Positions 1 through 7,863 are shown, numbered from the stretch's first letter. The stretch: 20,115 nt of DNA from Caldithrix sp964468415 (GCA_964468415.1 CAYXUS010000244.1:1-20115); one strand, 5' to 3'. Notes: a model not told the origin generated them from the sequence alone. Program-made: numbers and translations.

Positions 1-229
1 TCCCCATTGCCATGCGGTAATTGAGAAAATAGATGGTTACCCGAATCCATTCAATAATAGCCAGGCCAATTAAAATTTGCCACATCAGCGGAATCCAGGG
101 ACGCCGTATGAAAAGCGTCAGATTTAACAACAGAACAATGATGGCCGGTGCCCATCCGTGAAAGCGCAGCATGTGGGCCGCAAATAACACGTCCGCAAAA
201 AAGACCGGTAGCAAACGTAGAACGATCAT
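1..229 (-). CDS. small integral membrane protein, partial (C-terminus beyond left edge)
   Basis: Open reading frame of 76 codons reading leftwards from an ATG at 229 and still open at base 1. It has an excellent ribosome binding site (AGGAGGAAAG at 231-240, minus strand), and its ATG overlaps the TGA of the upstream PepSY gene as ATGA, so the two genes are translationally coupled. The protein is very hydrophobic, with about three membrane segments: residues 1-19, 27-42 and 49-69. Short basic loops such as IRRP lie between them. I recognise no family and see no catalytic motif. Coupling to the PepSY protein suggests a partner subunit in the inner membrane. The call as a gene is firm; the function is unknown. 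Confidence 0.75.
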   Translation of the reverse strand, partial: MIVLRLLPVFFADVLFAAHMLRFHGWAPAIIVLLLNLTLFIRRPWIPLMWQILIGLAIIEWIRVTIYFLNYRMAMG

Positions 230-1848
230 TCTTTCCTCCTAAATTCAAAAATTAAAGTCCGGACATTCAGTCCATGCCCTTTTCTGTGCTGTTCAGTCGT
301 CCGACGCAATTTAATGTAAAACCAATCAAAAATGCCAGTTAAAGTAAGAAGTAAAAACAAAAATGATCCCAGGGGAGCAATCAAAATGTACCACTTGCCG
401 ATCAAATCCTGAAAAATCCGCCCGTTGTGTAATTCAAACATAAAATTCCACAAACTTAATGTGTAAGTACGATTCAGCACAGGCGGCACGGAAAATCGAT
501 CGTTCGGCAACTTGCCGCGCAATGGGATCAGCCCCTGCTCATGGGTTGCAATCACCTTTTGCCCCCAGGGCGTTTCGAAAAATCCTGTGACCATTCGCTT
601 GCCCGGCCGGATATCTGAATATTCCGTTACTTCCTGACCGGTCACCAGATTGACAGAACGATCATTCTCCGGATTGTACCGGTAAAGTCCGTTGAAAGAT
701 CCGATCACGTAGTCGCCATCTTCTGTTTCAAAATAGGTGGGTCCCATGACAAAAATCGGCACATGAAATTGCACCGGCTTAAAAGGCTGGGAGAAATCGG
801 CCTTACCCATCCACAACCCATCGCTGCAGGCAATAATCAATCGATTGCGCTGCGTGTCCAGTAGCGCATTCTGAATTTTTTCTTCCCAAACGTTTTCGGA
901 AATTCTGCCCGGATACCAGGCCGGGCTGATACTACCTTCGGCAATGGCCGCCAGAAACGGGGGCCGCATAAAAAACGCCGTTCCGCCCAAAATCAAAAAG
1001 AAAAATGCCACATAAATGCCGATTTGAAGATGATATTTGACCAACGAACGCACTAAATTTATCCGGCCGGGCGGCACAGCGCCTGCATTCTTTTGATGGC
1101 GCCGCCGCCACCGCCAGGGATTAAACCAGATGTAAAACCCCGTAAAACTCAAAAAGAAAAGCAAAACACCCACCAAATCGGTAAACAAACGTCCGGGCAA
1201 ACCGAACACCTGACCGTCGTGCAAATCAAAAAAGAGCTTGACCAAGGTAACTTTCCGCTCGGCCATTTCGCGTTGCAGTTTCACCTTTTCGAAGTGTAAA
1301 TCACTCAAGGCCGCCCGGTACACATGAGATTCCGAAAAGACCAGTACATTCTGCCCGTTGATTAAAATCTTTTTAAACTTTTCGTGTTTTTCCCCAACCG
1401 AAAGTTGTCTCCATTGCTCCCTGCCCAAATCGGCCTTAAACAAACCGCCATCGGTTGCGGCCAGCAAAAACGGATGGGGCCCTCTTTCGTACAAAACCAA
1501 ATGATTGGTTTTGAGATAATACAATGAGCCGGGCAGACCATTTTGCATGGGCACAAAACTTTTTCCTTCGTCCCGGCTAACCCAAACACCCTTTTTCCCG
1601 TAAGCGTAAAGTACCTGCGGCCGATGTTTCGAATAGACCAGCCCCATCATGCTGCTCCGATTCCAGTTTTTAATTTTGTAGGCAGGCGGTACCAGCCAAT
1701 GGGGAATGGCAATGTTCTTAACCAACTCGGGATGATTCAGAACAATTCCCGAAACGCTCATCCACATTAAAAAAAGGACCAAAAATAGGCCTAAATATTT
1801 GTGCAGCCACCGGCTTTTGCGATATAGCTTCTTCATCGTTTCAACCAC
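226..1848 (-). CDS. PepSY-associated transmembrane protein with Asp-box-like periplasmic domains
   Basis: A 540-residue inner-membrane protein. The N-terminus RKSRWLHKYLGL leads into the first helix (residues 18-36), the usual opening of PepSY_TM proteins. Further helices lie at about 220-242, 273-294 and 484-511. Two stretches are internally alike: LHDGQVFG...LVGVLLFFLSFTGFYIWF (209-242) and LHNGRIFQ...FLFLLLTLTGIFDWF (473-510), which suggests duplication of a helix-pair module. Between helices 1 and 2, SRDEGKSF (91-98) looks like an Asp-box (BNR) turn, so the extracytoplasmic part may be beta-propeller-like rather than a plain PepSY fold. PepSY_TM proteins are often linked to iron/siderophore reduction or peptidase inhibition; no role can be assigned here. 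The start is GTG at 1848 or ATG at 1836; neither has a strong ribosome binding site. It lies 97 bp downstream of the Rrf2 gene, past a terminator, and is coupled to the next membrane gene. Confidence 0.8.
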   Translation of the reverse strand: MVETMKKLYRKSRWLHKYLGLFLVLFLMWMSVSGIVLNHPELVKNIAIPHWLVPPAYKIKNWNRSSMMGLVYSKHRPQVLYAYGKKGVWVSRDEGKSFVPMQNGLPGSLYYLKTNHLVLYERGPHPFLLAATDGGLFKADLGREQWRQLSVGEKHEKFKKILINGQNVLVFSESHVYRAALSDLHFEKVKLQREMAERKVTLVKLFFDLHDGQVFGLPGRLFTDLVGVLLFFLSFTGFYIWFNPWRWRRRHQKNAGAVPPGRINLVRSLVKYHLQIGIYVAFFFLILGGTAFFMRPPFLAAIAEGSISPAWYPGRISENVWEEKIQNALLDTQRNRLIIACSDGLWMGKADFSQPFKPVQFHVPIFVMGPTYFETEDGDYVIGSFNGLYRYNPENDRSVNLVTGQEVTEYSDIRPGKRMVTGFFETPWGQKVIATHEQGLIPLRGKLPNDRFSVPPVLNRTYTLSLWNFMFELHNGRIFQDLIGKWYILIAPLGSFLFLLLTLTGIFDWFYIKLRRTTEQHRKGHGLNVRTLIFEFRRKE

Positions 1849-1873
1849 TGTTTAGTTCGCTCTTAACCCTACT

Positions 1874-1897
1874 AAAAAACGCCCTTGCTACAGGGCG
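1874..1897 (-). terminator. rho-independent terminator after the Rrf2 gene
   Basis: On the minus strand a 6-bp GC-rich stem (CGCCCT/AGGGCG, loop of 6) is followed at once by six T. It sits about 48 bp past the Rrf2 stop and only about 26 bp before the PepSY start. It therefore either isolates the two genes or works as a leaky attenuator of PepSY expression. Confidence 0.8.
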
Positions 1898-1944
1898 CAC
1901 AACGAACCGGGCCTTTTATTGTTACCGAATTTCGCCGGACAATA

Positions 1945-2370
1945 TCAATTCCCGCCAGTTGTTTCGTGTTCTGTTTGCACCAAATCGGCCAGAGTTGTGG
2001 AATACAACATATCCTTAATCTGCTTGCGAATGCCCAACCATAAATGGTGCAAAGCACACGGATGCTCATCCGAACACTTTAAAAAGCCCAAAATGCAACG
2101 ATCGTAATCTTCCAAACCTTCTACCGCATCCACAATTTGGTACAAATAGGTGGATGCCAGAGACTTCTTCTCCACGGTGTACCCGCCGAATTTTCCCTGA
2201 GCAACCGTTACCAGCCCTTTTTGCGCCAACTGATTCATCAATCGGCCTAAATATTTGTAAGGAATATTTAATGCCTTGTGCAATGCATTGACCGAAAATC
2301 GCTCGCCCGCTCTCTCCGCTAAGTAAACCATCACGCGGATGGCATATTCTGTCGTCTTTTGAAATCGCAT
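1945..2370 (-). CDS. Rrf2-family transcriptional regulator with putative Fe-S cysteines
   Basis: A 141-residue protein starting at ATG 2370 (MRFQKTTEYAIRVMVYLA), the classic Rrf2 N-terminus; a GGTAGGA-like ribosome binding site precedes it. A longer reading with 32 extra residues is possible but would cross its own promoter. The winged helix spans about 1-65: helix-turn-helix near 25-50, and wing QGKFGGYTV at 58-66. Cysteines C92, C99 and C105 (C-x6-C-x5-CALHHLW) sit where IscR and NsrR hold their Fe-S cluster, so it is probably an Fe-S-dependent sensor of NO, oxygen or iron-sulphur status. Which of these cannot be told from sequence. Its own promoter, a palindrome at the start site and a downstream terminator make it a self-contained, probably autoregulated unit next to the PepSY membrane genes. 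Confidence 0.92.
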   Translation of the reverse strand: MRFQKTTEYAIRVMVYLAERAGERFSVNALHKALNIPYKYLGRLMNQLAQKGLVTVAQGKFGGYTVEKKSLASTYLYQIVDAVEGLEDYDRCILGFLKCSDEHPCALHHLWLGIRKQIKDMLYSTTLADLVQTEHETTGGN

Positions 2371-2382
2371 ATCTTCAAATCC

Positions 2383-2394
2383 TACCTTCCGGTA
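2383..2394. promoter_or_regulatory. candidate operator: palindrome TACC-TTCC-GGTA
   Basis: A 4-bp-arm inverted repeat lying just downstream of the -10 box of the Rrf2 promoter, at the expected transcription start and overlapping the ribosome binding region. This is a position typical of an autorepressor site. The arms are short, so chance is not excluded. Confidence 0.35.
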
Positions 2395-2395
2395 G

Positions 2396-2424
2396 AATAT
2401 AATATTTTTGTCCAAACATTTCAA
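2396..2424 (-). promoter_or_regulatory. sigma-70-type promoter of the Rrf2 gene
   Basis: On the minus strand TTGAAA (2424-2419), a 17-bp spacer and TATATT (2401-2396). This gives a transcription start near 2389 and a leader of about 20 nt to the ATG at 2370. Both hexamers match 5 of 6 consensus positions. Confidence 0.55.
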
Positions 2425-2446
2425 TTTTTTATTACGCACATAAAAC

Positions 2447-2482
2447 AAAAAAGGCACCACCCACAACGGATAATGCCTTTTT
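2447..2482 (-). terminator. rho-independent terminator of the 59-aa gene
   Basis: Inverted repeat AAAAAGGCA/TGCCTTTTTT with a 17-nt loop. Read leftwards it ends in a T-rich run and lies about 20 bp past the stop of the small gene and before the Rrf2 promoter. The stem is A/T rich with a 4-bp GC-containing core, so strength is uncertain. The mirror reading could serve the plus strand too. Confidence 0.5.
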
Positions 2483-2502
2483 GCTGCTGAAAAAGAGGGA
2501 AT

Positions 2503-2682
2503 TTATTTTTCGATTGCGGCTCTTATTTTTTCCGCGGTTTCCCGGTAAAAATAATTGCAGTTGCCTTTTTTCACATCGGGTTCGATGTTCAGCTCCTGGA
2601 TTGCCAATTTCACCTTTTTGGGAGGAACGCCGAATTCTTTGGCAATTTTTCCGGCGGTTAAAAGTTCCTTTTTTTCGCTCAT
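2503..2682 (-). CDS. small helix-turn-helix-like protein (59 aa)
   Basis: A 59-codon gene with ATG at 2682, TAA at 2503-2505 and a strong ribosome binding site (AGAGGAGAAG, 4-5 nt before the ATG). The sequence begins MSEKKELLTAGKIAKEFGV and continues PPKKVKLAIQELNIEPD. This is a compact DNA-binding pattern: 'TAGKIAKEFGVPPKKV' resembles a MerR/excisionase-type recognition helix, and the C-terminal CNYFYRE...AEKIRAAI resembles a winged tail. It has a single cysteine (C42). It is the first gene of the left-going cluster and ends at its own terminator just before the Rrf2 promoter. Its function is unknown; a small transcription factor or adaptor working alongside the Rrf2 protein is an inference. 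Confidence 0.8.
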   Translation of the reverse strand: MSEKKELLTAGKIAKEFGVPPKKVKLAIQELNIEPDVKKGNCNYFYRETAEKIRAAIEK

Positions 2683-2730
2683 TTTACTTCTCCTCTCTAT
2701 TTTTTACTTATCATCGTTCGTCTGCTAAAT

Positions 2731-2740
2731 AACGCGTTCG
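2731..2740. repeat. 10-bp direct repeat AACGCGTTCG, copy 1
   Basis: The same ten bases recur at 2882-2891. The core AACGCGTT is palindromic. Both copies lie in the region between two divergent genes, so they could be operator half-sites for either. Confidence 0.3.
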
Positions 2741-2826
2741 ACCGGGCAACTTATTCCCGTTTCCCGCATGAGGATGATCCGGGCAAAGGAATATTCATCG
2801 CTGCCAGGCGTTTTAAATAAAAAAAT

Positions 2827-2855
2827 TTGGCGTGCACGATTACTCCCGATATATT
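2827..2855 (+). promoter_or_regulatory. candidate sigma-70-type promoter of the protease gene
   Basis: TTGGCG (2827-2832), a 17-bp spacer and TATATT (2850-2855). Start expected near 2862, giving a leader of about 60 nt before the lipoprotein ATG. The -35 box is weak (4 of 6). Confidence 0.4.
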
Positions 2856-2881
2856 TATTAAGGAGAAGTAAGCTATTGATA

Positions 2882-2891
2882 AACGCGTTCG
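2882..2891. repeat. 10-bp direct repeat AACGCGTTCG, copy 2
   Basis: Second copy of the repeat seen at 2731-2740, here in the expected leader of the protease gene. It runs into a small 5-bp hairpin, CGTGC/GCACG at 2890-2904. Confidence 0.3.
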
Positions 2892-2923
2892 TGCTTAACG
2901 CACGTTTAATTAGGAAAGGAACA

Positions 2924-3991
2924 ATGCATTACAAAACTCTCTTTTTTTGCATCGCCATTGTTCTCCTGATCCTGTCTTGCCAGCCAAGAACCCAGCCCCC
3001 GCCCCGTCCGAACTGGCCTGTGCAGGATCACAAATACGATTCGGAATTCCCGGCAAAGCCGACTTCTGCCTATCTGTCCCGTATTATCGAATCGATCAAA
3101 ATGGTTTCGACGTTAACGTTTTACAAAGCGTACGACTTTGCCTTAAAAGATAGTGTTACCGTCAGGGATATTCACAACGATATCTATCGTACCAGGGCTT
3201 TGAATGAATACATTTACGAACAGCCTTCCGCCGGAACCATTGTTGCTATTTACCAATCCGGCAAAAAGATATTATTTTTGACCTGCAGTCACATTGTTTC
3301 GCACAAAGATTCGGTGTTCACCTACTATGCGGTTTCTCTCGAAGCACAAAAGCCTTCGCCTTACCTTTATTCTTTTGCTAAAAAGATCCGCCAGATGACC
3401 AATCTCATTTCCATTCCCGGAAGTAGTCAACCCAAAATTCTGGCTTCCGACGAAAAAAACGATCTGGCCCTGGTTGGAGTAACACTGCTACGCACTCCGC
3501 AGCATCCTTTTCCCGTTTTTCCCTATCCGCTGGGTAAGGCGCAAGAATTGGAATGGGGCAGCTTTGTTTATTTGATCGGCTATCCCAAAGGGAAACTCCT
3601 GATTACCCATTCGATTGTCAGCGCGCCAAACCGCGATTCCAAACACAGTTTTCTCATTAATGTCCCCTTAACCCGGGGAATCAGCGGAGGCCCCATTCTT
3701 GCCTTGAGAGACGGCCCGCCCCATTTTGAGCTGGTCGGTATCGCCAGCGCGATAAGTGCCCACCTGCAGTATTACCTGAAACCGGAGCTTCTGGAGCACA
3801 ATACATTCATCGATACGCAAAACCCGTACACAGGAAGGGCCTACATCGGCAAACGATTAGCCGGAGATTCCAATATTGTTTTCGCCATCCCCGCAGAAGT
3901 GATCACGCGCTTTATTCGGCAAAACATTCCCAAATTGAAAGACTACGGCTTCCACATTCCCGCCGATTTTCCCCGCGTAACCCATCAATAA
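2924..3991 (+). CDS. trypsin-like serine protease, lipoprotein
   Basis: A 355-residue protein from ATG 2924, preceded by AGGAAAGGA. The signal peptide ends in lipobox LILSC, so Cys19 is the lipidated residue; a proline-rich linker follows. The protease domain spans about 95-335 and shows a complete S1-type triad: His123 in LTCSHIV, Asp180 in KNDLALV and Ser254 in GISGGP. The oxyanion-loop glycines are present. No PDZ domain is seen, unlike DegP. Secreted, membrane-tethered proteolysis in the periplasm is the likely role; the substrate is unknown. A TTG at 2876 in the same frame, preceded by AAGGAG, is an alternative start that would give a long n-region; the ATG fits a signal peptide better. 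The 3' end overlaps the convergent DUF2459 gene by 7 bp. Confidence 0.85.
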   Translation: MHYKTLFFCIAIVLLILSCQPRTQPPPRPNWPVQDHKYDSEFPAKPTSAYLSRIIESIKMVSTLTFYKAYDFALKDSVTVRDIHNDIYRTRALNEYIYEQPSAGTIVAIYQSGKKILFLTCSHIVSHKDSVFTYYAVSLEAQKPSPYLYSFAKKIRQMTNLISIPGSSQPKILASDEKNDLALVGVTLLRTPQHPFPVFPYPLGKAQELEWGSFVYLIGYPKGKLLITHSIVSAPNRDSKHSFLINVPLTRGISGGPILALRDGPPHFELVGIASAISAHLQYYLKPELLEHNTFIDTQNPYTGRAYIGKRLAGDSNIVFAIPAEVITRFIRQNIPKLKDYGFHIPADFPRVTHQ

Positions 3992-4683
3992 AGGCGCACA
4001 AATTTCATATTTTTTTCCACGAGCGGACGCTGGCGCAAAACTTCCATCAAAATACCGGGAATTTGATACAAAACCGGTGTCAGAGGCAGGCCTGCTTCTT
4101 TCAGCGCCTGTGCTGTCCACGCATTACATGTAAAAGGGAAGACATACTTTCCTTTGCTTTTCAAAAACCAGCTATCGCCGTAAAGCCCGCGTTCAACAAT
4201 GGCATAGGGAGTTGCAGAATCACTGACAAAATACGAGGTGACAAATTTGAGCAGGCCCCGGAATGCCCGGGCTCCAACGGGAATTTTTTGTACCCGGGCA
4301 ACGCCGTAAATGGCATGCGGCGGCATGTCGTACCCTACCACGTGCAACACGCTTTTTGTTGGCCAGACAATGGCACTTATTCCCAATGGCCAGGCAAGCG
4401 TATCATTTTGATTGCGGTAAAAAGCTTCGTCTCCCCAGCTAATTTCCACCCAACGATGCCGGGCAAACAGGCTAAAATAAGGCTGATATGCCCTGGGAAT
4501 ATCGTTCCTGTCGAGCACGATGCCCGAATGCCAGGCATAGGCAAAAACCCGCACCGTGTAAAGACGCGCAGAACCGAGAGGATCATATTTTTGCATTCGG
4601 TAAACATCAATACTTAAAACGGTCAAATACAAAAAAACAAGAGCAAAAAAAACAGACCACATCCATTTAAGGAGTTTAGACAT
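3985..4683 (-). CDS. DUF2459 family protein, membrane-anchored
   Basis: A 232-residue protein with ATG at 4683 and GGAG eight bases upstream. An N-terminal signal-anchor helix (residues 7-25) precedes the domain. Marks of the DUF2459/TIGR02117 family are AYAWHSGIVL (48-57, family 'xxWHTGIVL'), VEISWGDEAFY (79-89) and TCNAWTAQALKEAGLP (185-200). The conserved His52, Asp85 and Cys186 invite the idea of a Cys/His hydrolase fold, but no activity is established that I know of. It is probably exposed to the periplasm and tethered to the inner membrane. It converges on the protease gene and shares seven bases with its end. Only the family is assigned here. Confidence 0.8.
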   Translation of the reverse strand: MSKLLKWMWSVFFALVFLYLTVLSIDVYRMQKYDPLGSARLYTVRVFAYAWHSGIVLDRNDIPRAYQPYFSLFARHRWVEISWGDEAFYRNQNDTLAWPLGISAIVWPTKSVLHVVGYDMPPHAIYGVARVQKIPVGARAFRGLLKFVTSYFVSDSATPYAIVERGLYGDSWFLKSKGKYVFPFTCNAWTAQALKEAGLPLTPVLYQIPGILMEVLRQRPLVEKNMKFVRLY

Positions 4684-4833
4684 AACCGCTCCATTATCAT
4701 TCGAATTTCAGCCATATTAGGTTGTTTAAAAACAAAAGTAAACAAGAGAGAGCAATCATGCAATGAAATGTGCCCTGCCAATCCAGCAAACTTGTGACGC
4801 CACACACGATTCTTCGGTTTTAATCGGACTTAA

Positions 4834-4862
4834 TTGCTTTTGAAATGAAGTGGTATTATATT
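4834..4862 (+). promoter_or_regulatory. candidate sigma-70-type promoter of the hybrid kinase gene
   Basis: TTGCTT (4834-4839), a 17-bp spacer and TATATT (4857-4862). A start near 4869 would place the upstream GTG (4850) outside the transcript and support the ATG at 4898. Confidence 0.4.
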
Positions 4863-4897
4863 CTTTTAAAAGCTTATACTTTATTGGAATAGTTATA

Positions 4898-7744
4898 ATG
4901 CGTAGGCATTCGTCCCCACATGAGGATCAACTTTTAGAGGAAATCAAGCAGTTAAAAACACAGCTTGCCCAAAAAGATGAAACCATAAAAAACCTGAGTC
5001 GGAAAGCCGATCAATTTCGTTTCTTAGCCGATTTTTCGTCGGATTGGATTTACTGGATTAATCACGAAGGACAACTGGAATACGTTTCTCCCTCATGCTT
5101 TGAAATTACGGGTTACACATCCGATGAGTTTTTGAACAACTTTCAACTATTCCAAACGATCGTACATCCCGACGATAAAGAACTATTTCAGGATAAAATC
5201 AAAAACGAGCTCAATAATCCTACGGCCTGCACTATTCAATTTCGCATTATTCATAAAAACGGAGAAGAACGCTGGATTTGGCACCAATGTTTACCAGTTT
5301 TTGACGACCAGGGCAATTTGATTGGCCGGCGTGCCAGCAACCGCGATATTACCGAGATCCGCCGAAGCCAGCAAAAACTTCAGCACAACGAGCATCTTTT
5401 GCGCATGGTATTTGACGGCCTGTCCGATCCCCTGCACATGATCGATACCAACTTTCGTATTGTCCTGACCAACAAAAAACTTTTGGAACTAAAGGGCGTT
5501 ACGCAGGAAGAGATTCAGGGAAAATACTGTTACGAGGTTTACCAGGGGCGAAGCGAAAAATGCGAAGATTGCGCTTCGGAAAAGGCCATGCAAACAAAGG
5601 CCACCATCACTGTGGAAAAAACGCTTCCCCTGTCCGATGGAAGCGAAAAATATTTTGAAGTAAGCGCTATTCCTATACTCGATAAAAAAGGCAACGTCAC
5701 ACATGTTCTGGAGCTAACACGGGACATCACCGAAAAAAAGCAGATCGAGAAATCGATCAGGGAAAGCGAAAAAAAATACCGCGAGATGTACCGCCTTTTG
5801 CGCCTGATTGCCGACAACGATCCCGACATGCTGTGGGCCAAAGATTTGCAGGGGCGCTTTATTTTTACCAACAAAGCCATTTGTGAAAAATTGCTGGGCG
5901 TTCAGGACGTAAACGAACCCATCGGCAAAGACGACATGTACTTTGCCAAACGGCTCCGTGCCTTGCATCCCGATAATCCCTCCTGGCATAACTTTGGCGA
6001 GGCCTGCCTGGATTCTGATGCCATCACCTTAAAAGAAAAACGCCCCATGCATTTTGAAGAATACGGCAACGTGATGGGTAAATACACCTTTTTAGATGTT
6101 CACAAAGCGCCGTTACGGGACGAACAGGGAAATATCATCGGAACCGTAGGCAGTGCCCGGGACATTACCGAACAAAAAATTCTGGAAGAAAAAGAAACGG
6201 AAGTTCGTAAAAAGCTCAAAGAATTGGCCACGGTTATCGAGCAAACAAATATCGCGGTAATTATTACCGATCTTGACGGCACGATCGAATATGTGAATCA
6301 TGCCTTTGAAACGGATACCGGATATTCATACGAAGACGTCATCGGCCAGAATCCGCGAATCTTAAAATCGGACAAACATCCGCCCGAATATTACAAAGAG
6401 ATGTGGGATACCATTACGGCCGGCAAAACGTGGCGTGGCGAATTCATCAATCGCAAAAAGGATGGCACGGAATACTACGAAGACGCCATTATCTTTCCCA
6501 TTTTCGATGAGCAGGGCAACATTATTAAATATGCCGGATGGCTAAAAGACATCAGCAAAGAAAAAGAGCTGGAAAAACAAATCCAGCAAATCCTGAAAAT
6601 TGAATCGATCGGGATTTTAACCGGCGGCATTGCCCACGATTTCAACAACCTTTTAACCGTTATTAACGGATACACCGAACTGGGTTTGGCCAAATATCGG
6701 GATGACGTAAAACTTCGCTCTATTTTAGAATCCATTCATGCCGCAGGACTGAGAGCCGCAAATTTGACTTCCCAATTATTAGCCTTTAGCCGCAAACAAA
6801 TCATCTCCCCGAAAATTATCGATATTAACGAACTGATTTCCGGCATGGAAAACATGCTCAAGCGCTTAATCGAAGAGCACATCGAACTTCACTTTTATCT
6901 GGAACCCGGTTTGCCTAAAATCAAAGCCGATCCGGTGCAAATTGAGCAGGTGCTCATGAATCTGGTGGTCAATGCCCGCGATGCCATCCATGAAAAAGCG
7001 CCCGAAAATTCAAAAGAAAAACGCATTATCATTGAGACCAATGTCCACCTATTAGATGAATCGTACGTGGCCAGGCACAAAGGCAGTGCGCCAGGCATGT
7101 TTGTTTCCATCTCGGTAACCGATAATGGCATTGGCATGGATGAAGAAACCAAGGCAAAAGTTTTCGATCCTTTTTTTACCACCAAGGAAGTCGGCAAAGG
7201 AACGGGCTTGGGCCTTTCTACCGTTTATGGCATTGTCAAGCAAAACAACGGTTCTATTTTTGTGTACAGCGAACCGGGCAAAGGAACAACCGTCAAAATT
7301 TACTGGCCTGTGGCAGAAGTGCAAAAAGAAGGTTCCTTGTCTTCCGAAGCAATAAATTTTTCATCCCTGCGGGGACATGAAACCGTTCTGCTGGTGGAAG
7401 ACGATCCTTTTGTGCGCAATGTAGGAAGCGACGCTCTTCGGGAATTTGGCTACCATGTTCTGGAAGCCGCCTCGGGCAAAGAAGCGCTGGAGCTCATCGA
7501 AAAAGAGAACGTGCAACCGGCACTTTTAATTACCGATTTGATCATGCCTTCCATGAGTGGCAAAGAACTGGCGCAAATTTTAAAGAAAAAATTTTCCGAA
7601 ATTAAGATTATTTACACCTCCGGCTATACGGAAAATCACATTGTCATCAATGGCGTACTGGAAAAAGGAATTAATTTTATCCCCAAACCGTACTCGGTCA
7701 GCGACTTTATTTCTCTCGTACGCACTGTACTCGACAGAAAATAG
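4898..7744 (+). CDS. soluble hybrid sensor histidine kinase: four PAS, HisKA, HATPase, receiver
   Basis: 948 residues from ATG 4898; a GTG at 4850 would add 16 residues but lies upstream of the likely transcript start. Order: coiled coil (8-36), PAS1/PAC (38-156), PAS2 (164-280), PAS3 (293-427), PAS4 (440-556), HisKA with GGIAHDFNNLL and phospho-acceptor His580, HATPase with N-box NLVVNARDAI (688-697), DNGIGM (742-747) and GKGTGLGLS, then a receiver (about 828-945) with acidic pair Asp835/Asp836, phospho-site Asp880 in LITDLIMP and Lys930. There is no membrane segment, so sensing is cytoplasmic. PAS2 holds Cys211, Cys222 and Cys225 in the common CYEVYQGR...CEDC pattern, which might bind a metal or be redox-active. 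No separate output regulator lies beside it, so the receiver probably hands the phosphate to a distant partner. Function beyond signalling is not assigned. Confidence 0.93.
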   Translation: MRRHSSPHEDQLLEEIKQLKTQLAQKDETIKNLSRKADQFRFLADFSSDWIYWINHEGQLEYVSPSCFEITGYTSDEFLNNFQLFQTIVHPDDKELFQDKIKNELNNPTACTIQFRIIHKNGEERWIWHQCLPVFDDQGNLIGRRASNRDITEIRRSQQKLQHNEHLLRMVFDGLSDPLHMIDTNFRIVLTNKKLLELKGVTQEEIQGKYCYEVYQGRSEKCEDCASEKAMQTKATITVEKTLPLSDGSEKYFEVSAIPILDKKGNVTHVLELTRDITEKKQIEKSIRESEKKYREMYRLLRLIADNDPDMLWAKDLQGRFIFTNKAICEKLLGVQDVNEPIGKDDMYFAKRLRALHPDNPSWHNFGEACLDSDAITLKEKRPMHFEEYGNVMGKYTFLDVHKAPLRDEQGNIIGTVGSARDITEQKILEEKETEVRKKLKELATVIEQTNIAVIITDLDGTIEYVNHAFETDTGYSYEDVIGQNPRILKSDKHPPEYYKEMWDTITAGKTWRGEFINRKKDGTEYYEDAIIFPIFDEQGNIIKYAGWLKDISKEKELEKQIQQILKIESIGILTGGIAHDFNNLLTVINGYTELGLAKYRDDVKLRSILESIHAAGLRAANLTSQLLAFSRKQIISPKIIDINELISGMENMLKRLIEEHIELHFYLEPGLPKIKADPVQIEQVLMNLVVNARDAIHEKAPENSKEKRIIIETNVHLLDESYVARHKGSAPGMFVSISVTDNGIGMDEETKAKVFDPFFTTKEVGKGTGLGLSTVYGIVKQNNGSIFVYSEPGKGTTVKIYWPVAEVQKEGSLSSEAINFSSLRGHETVLLVEDDPFVRNVGSDALREFGYHVLEAASGKEALELIEKENVQPALLITDLIMPSMSGKELAQILKKKFSEIKIIYTSGYTENHIVINGVLEKGINFIPKPYSVSDFISLVRTVLDRK

Positions 7745-7863
7745 TCGAGTGTTTGTCCCTGAGCTTTACTTAAAATTTTCTCCTTCTCTGGAAAAACAAT
7801 CAAACTGCAAGATTATGAAAGAAAGAATCAACGTTTCGCTTTTTTACGAATTTATTTGCAAAA

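Noticed and set aside
2481..2732. 83-codon plus-strand reading frame
   Set aside because: It lies antisense to the 59-aa gene, lacks a ribosome binding site and has a low-complexity Phe/Arg-rich product.
2768..2923. 52-residue N-terminal extension of the protease
   Set aside because: It would bury the signal peptide and lipobox; ATG 2924 has its own AGGAAAGGA and fits a lipoprotein start.
4063..4617. 184-codon plus-strand frame opposite the DUF2459 gene
   Set aside because: It is antisense to a recognised family and shows no family, signal or ribosome binding site.
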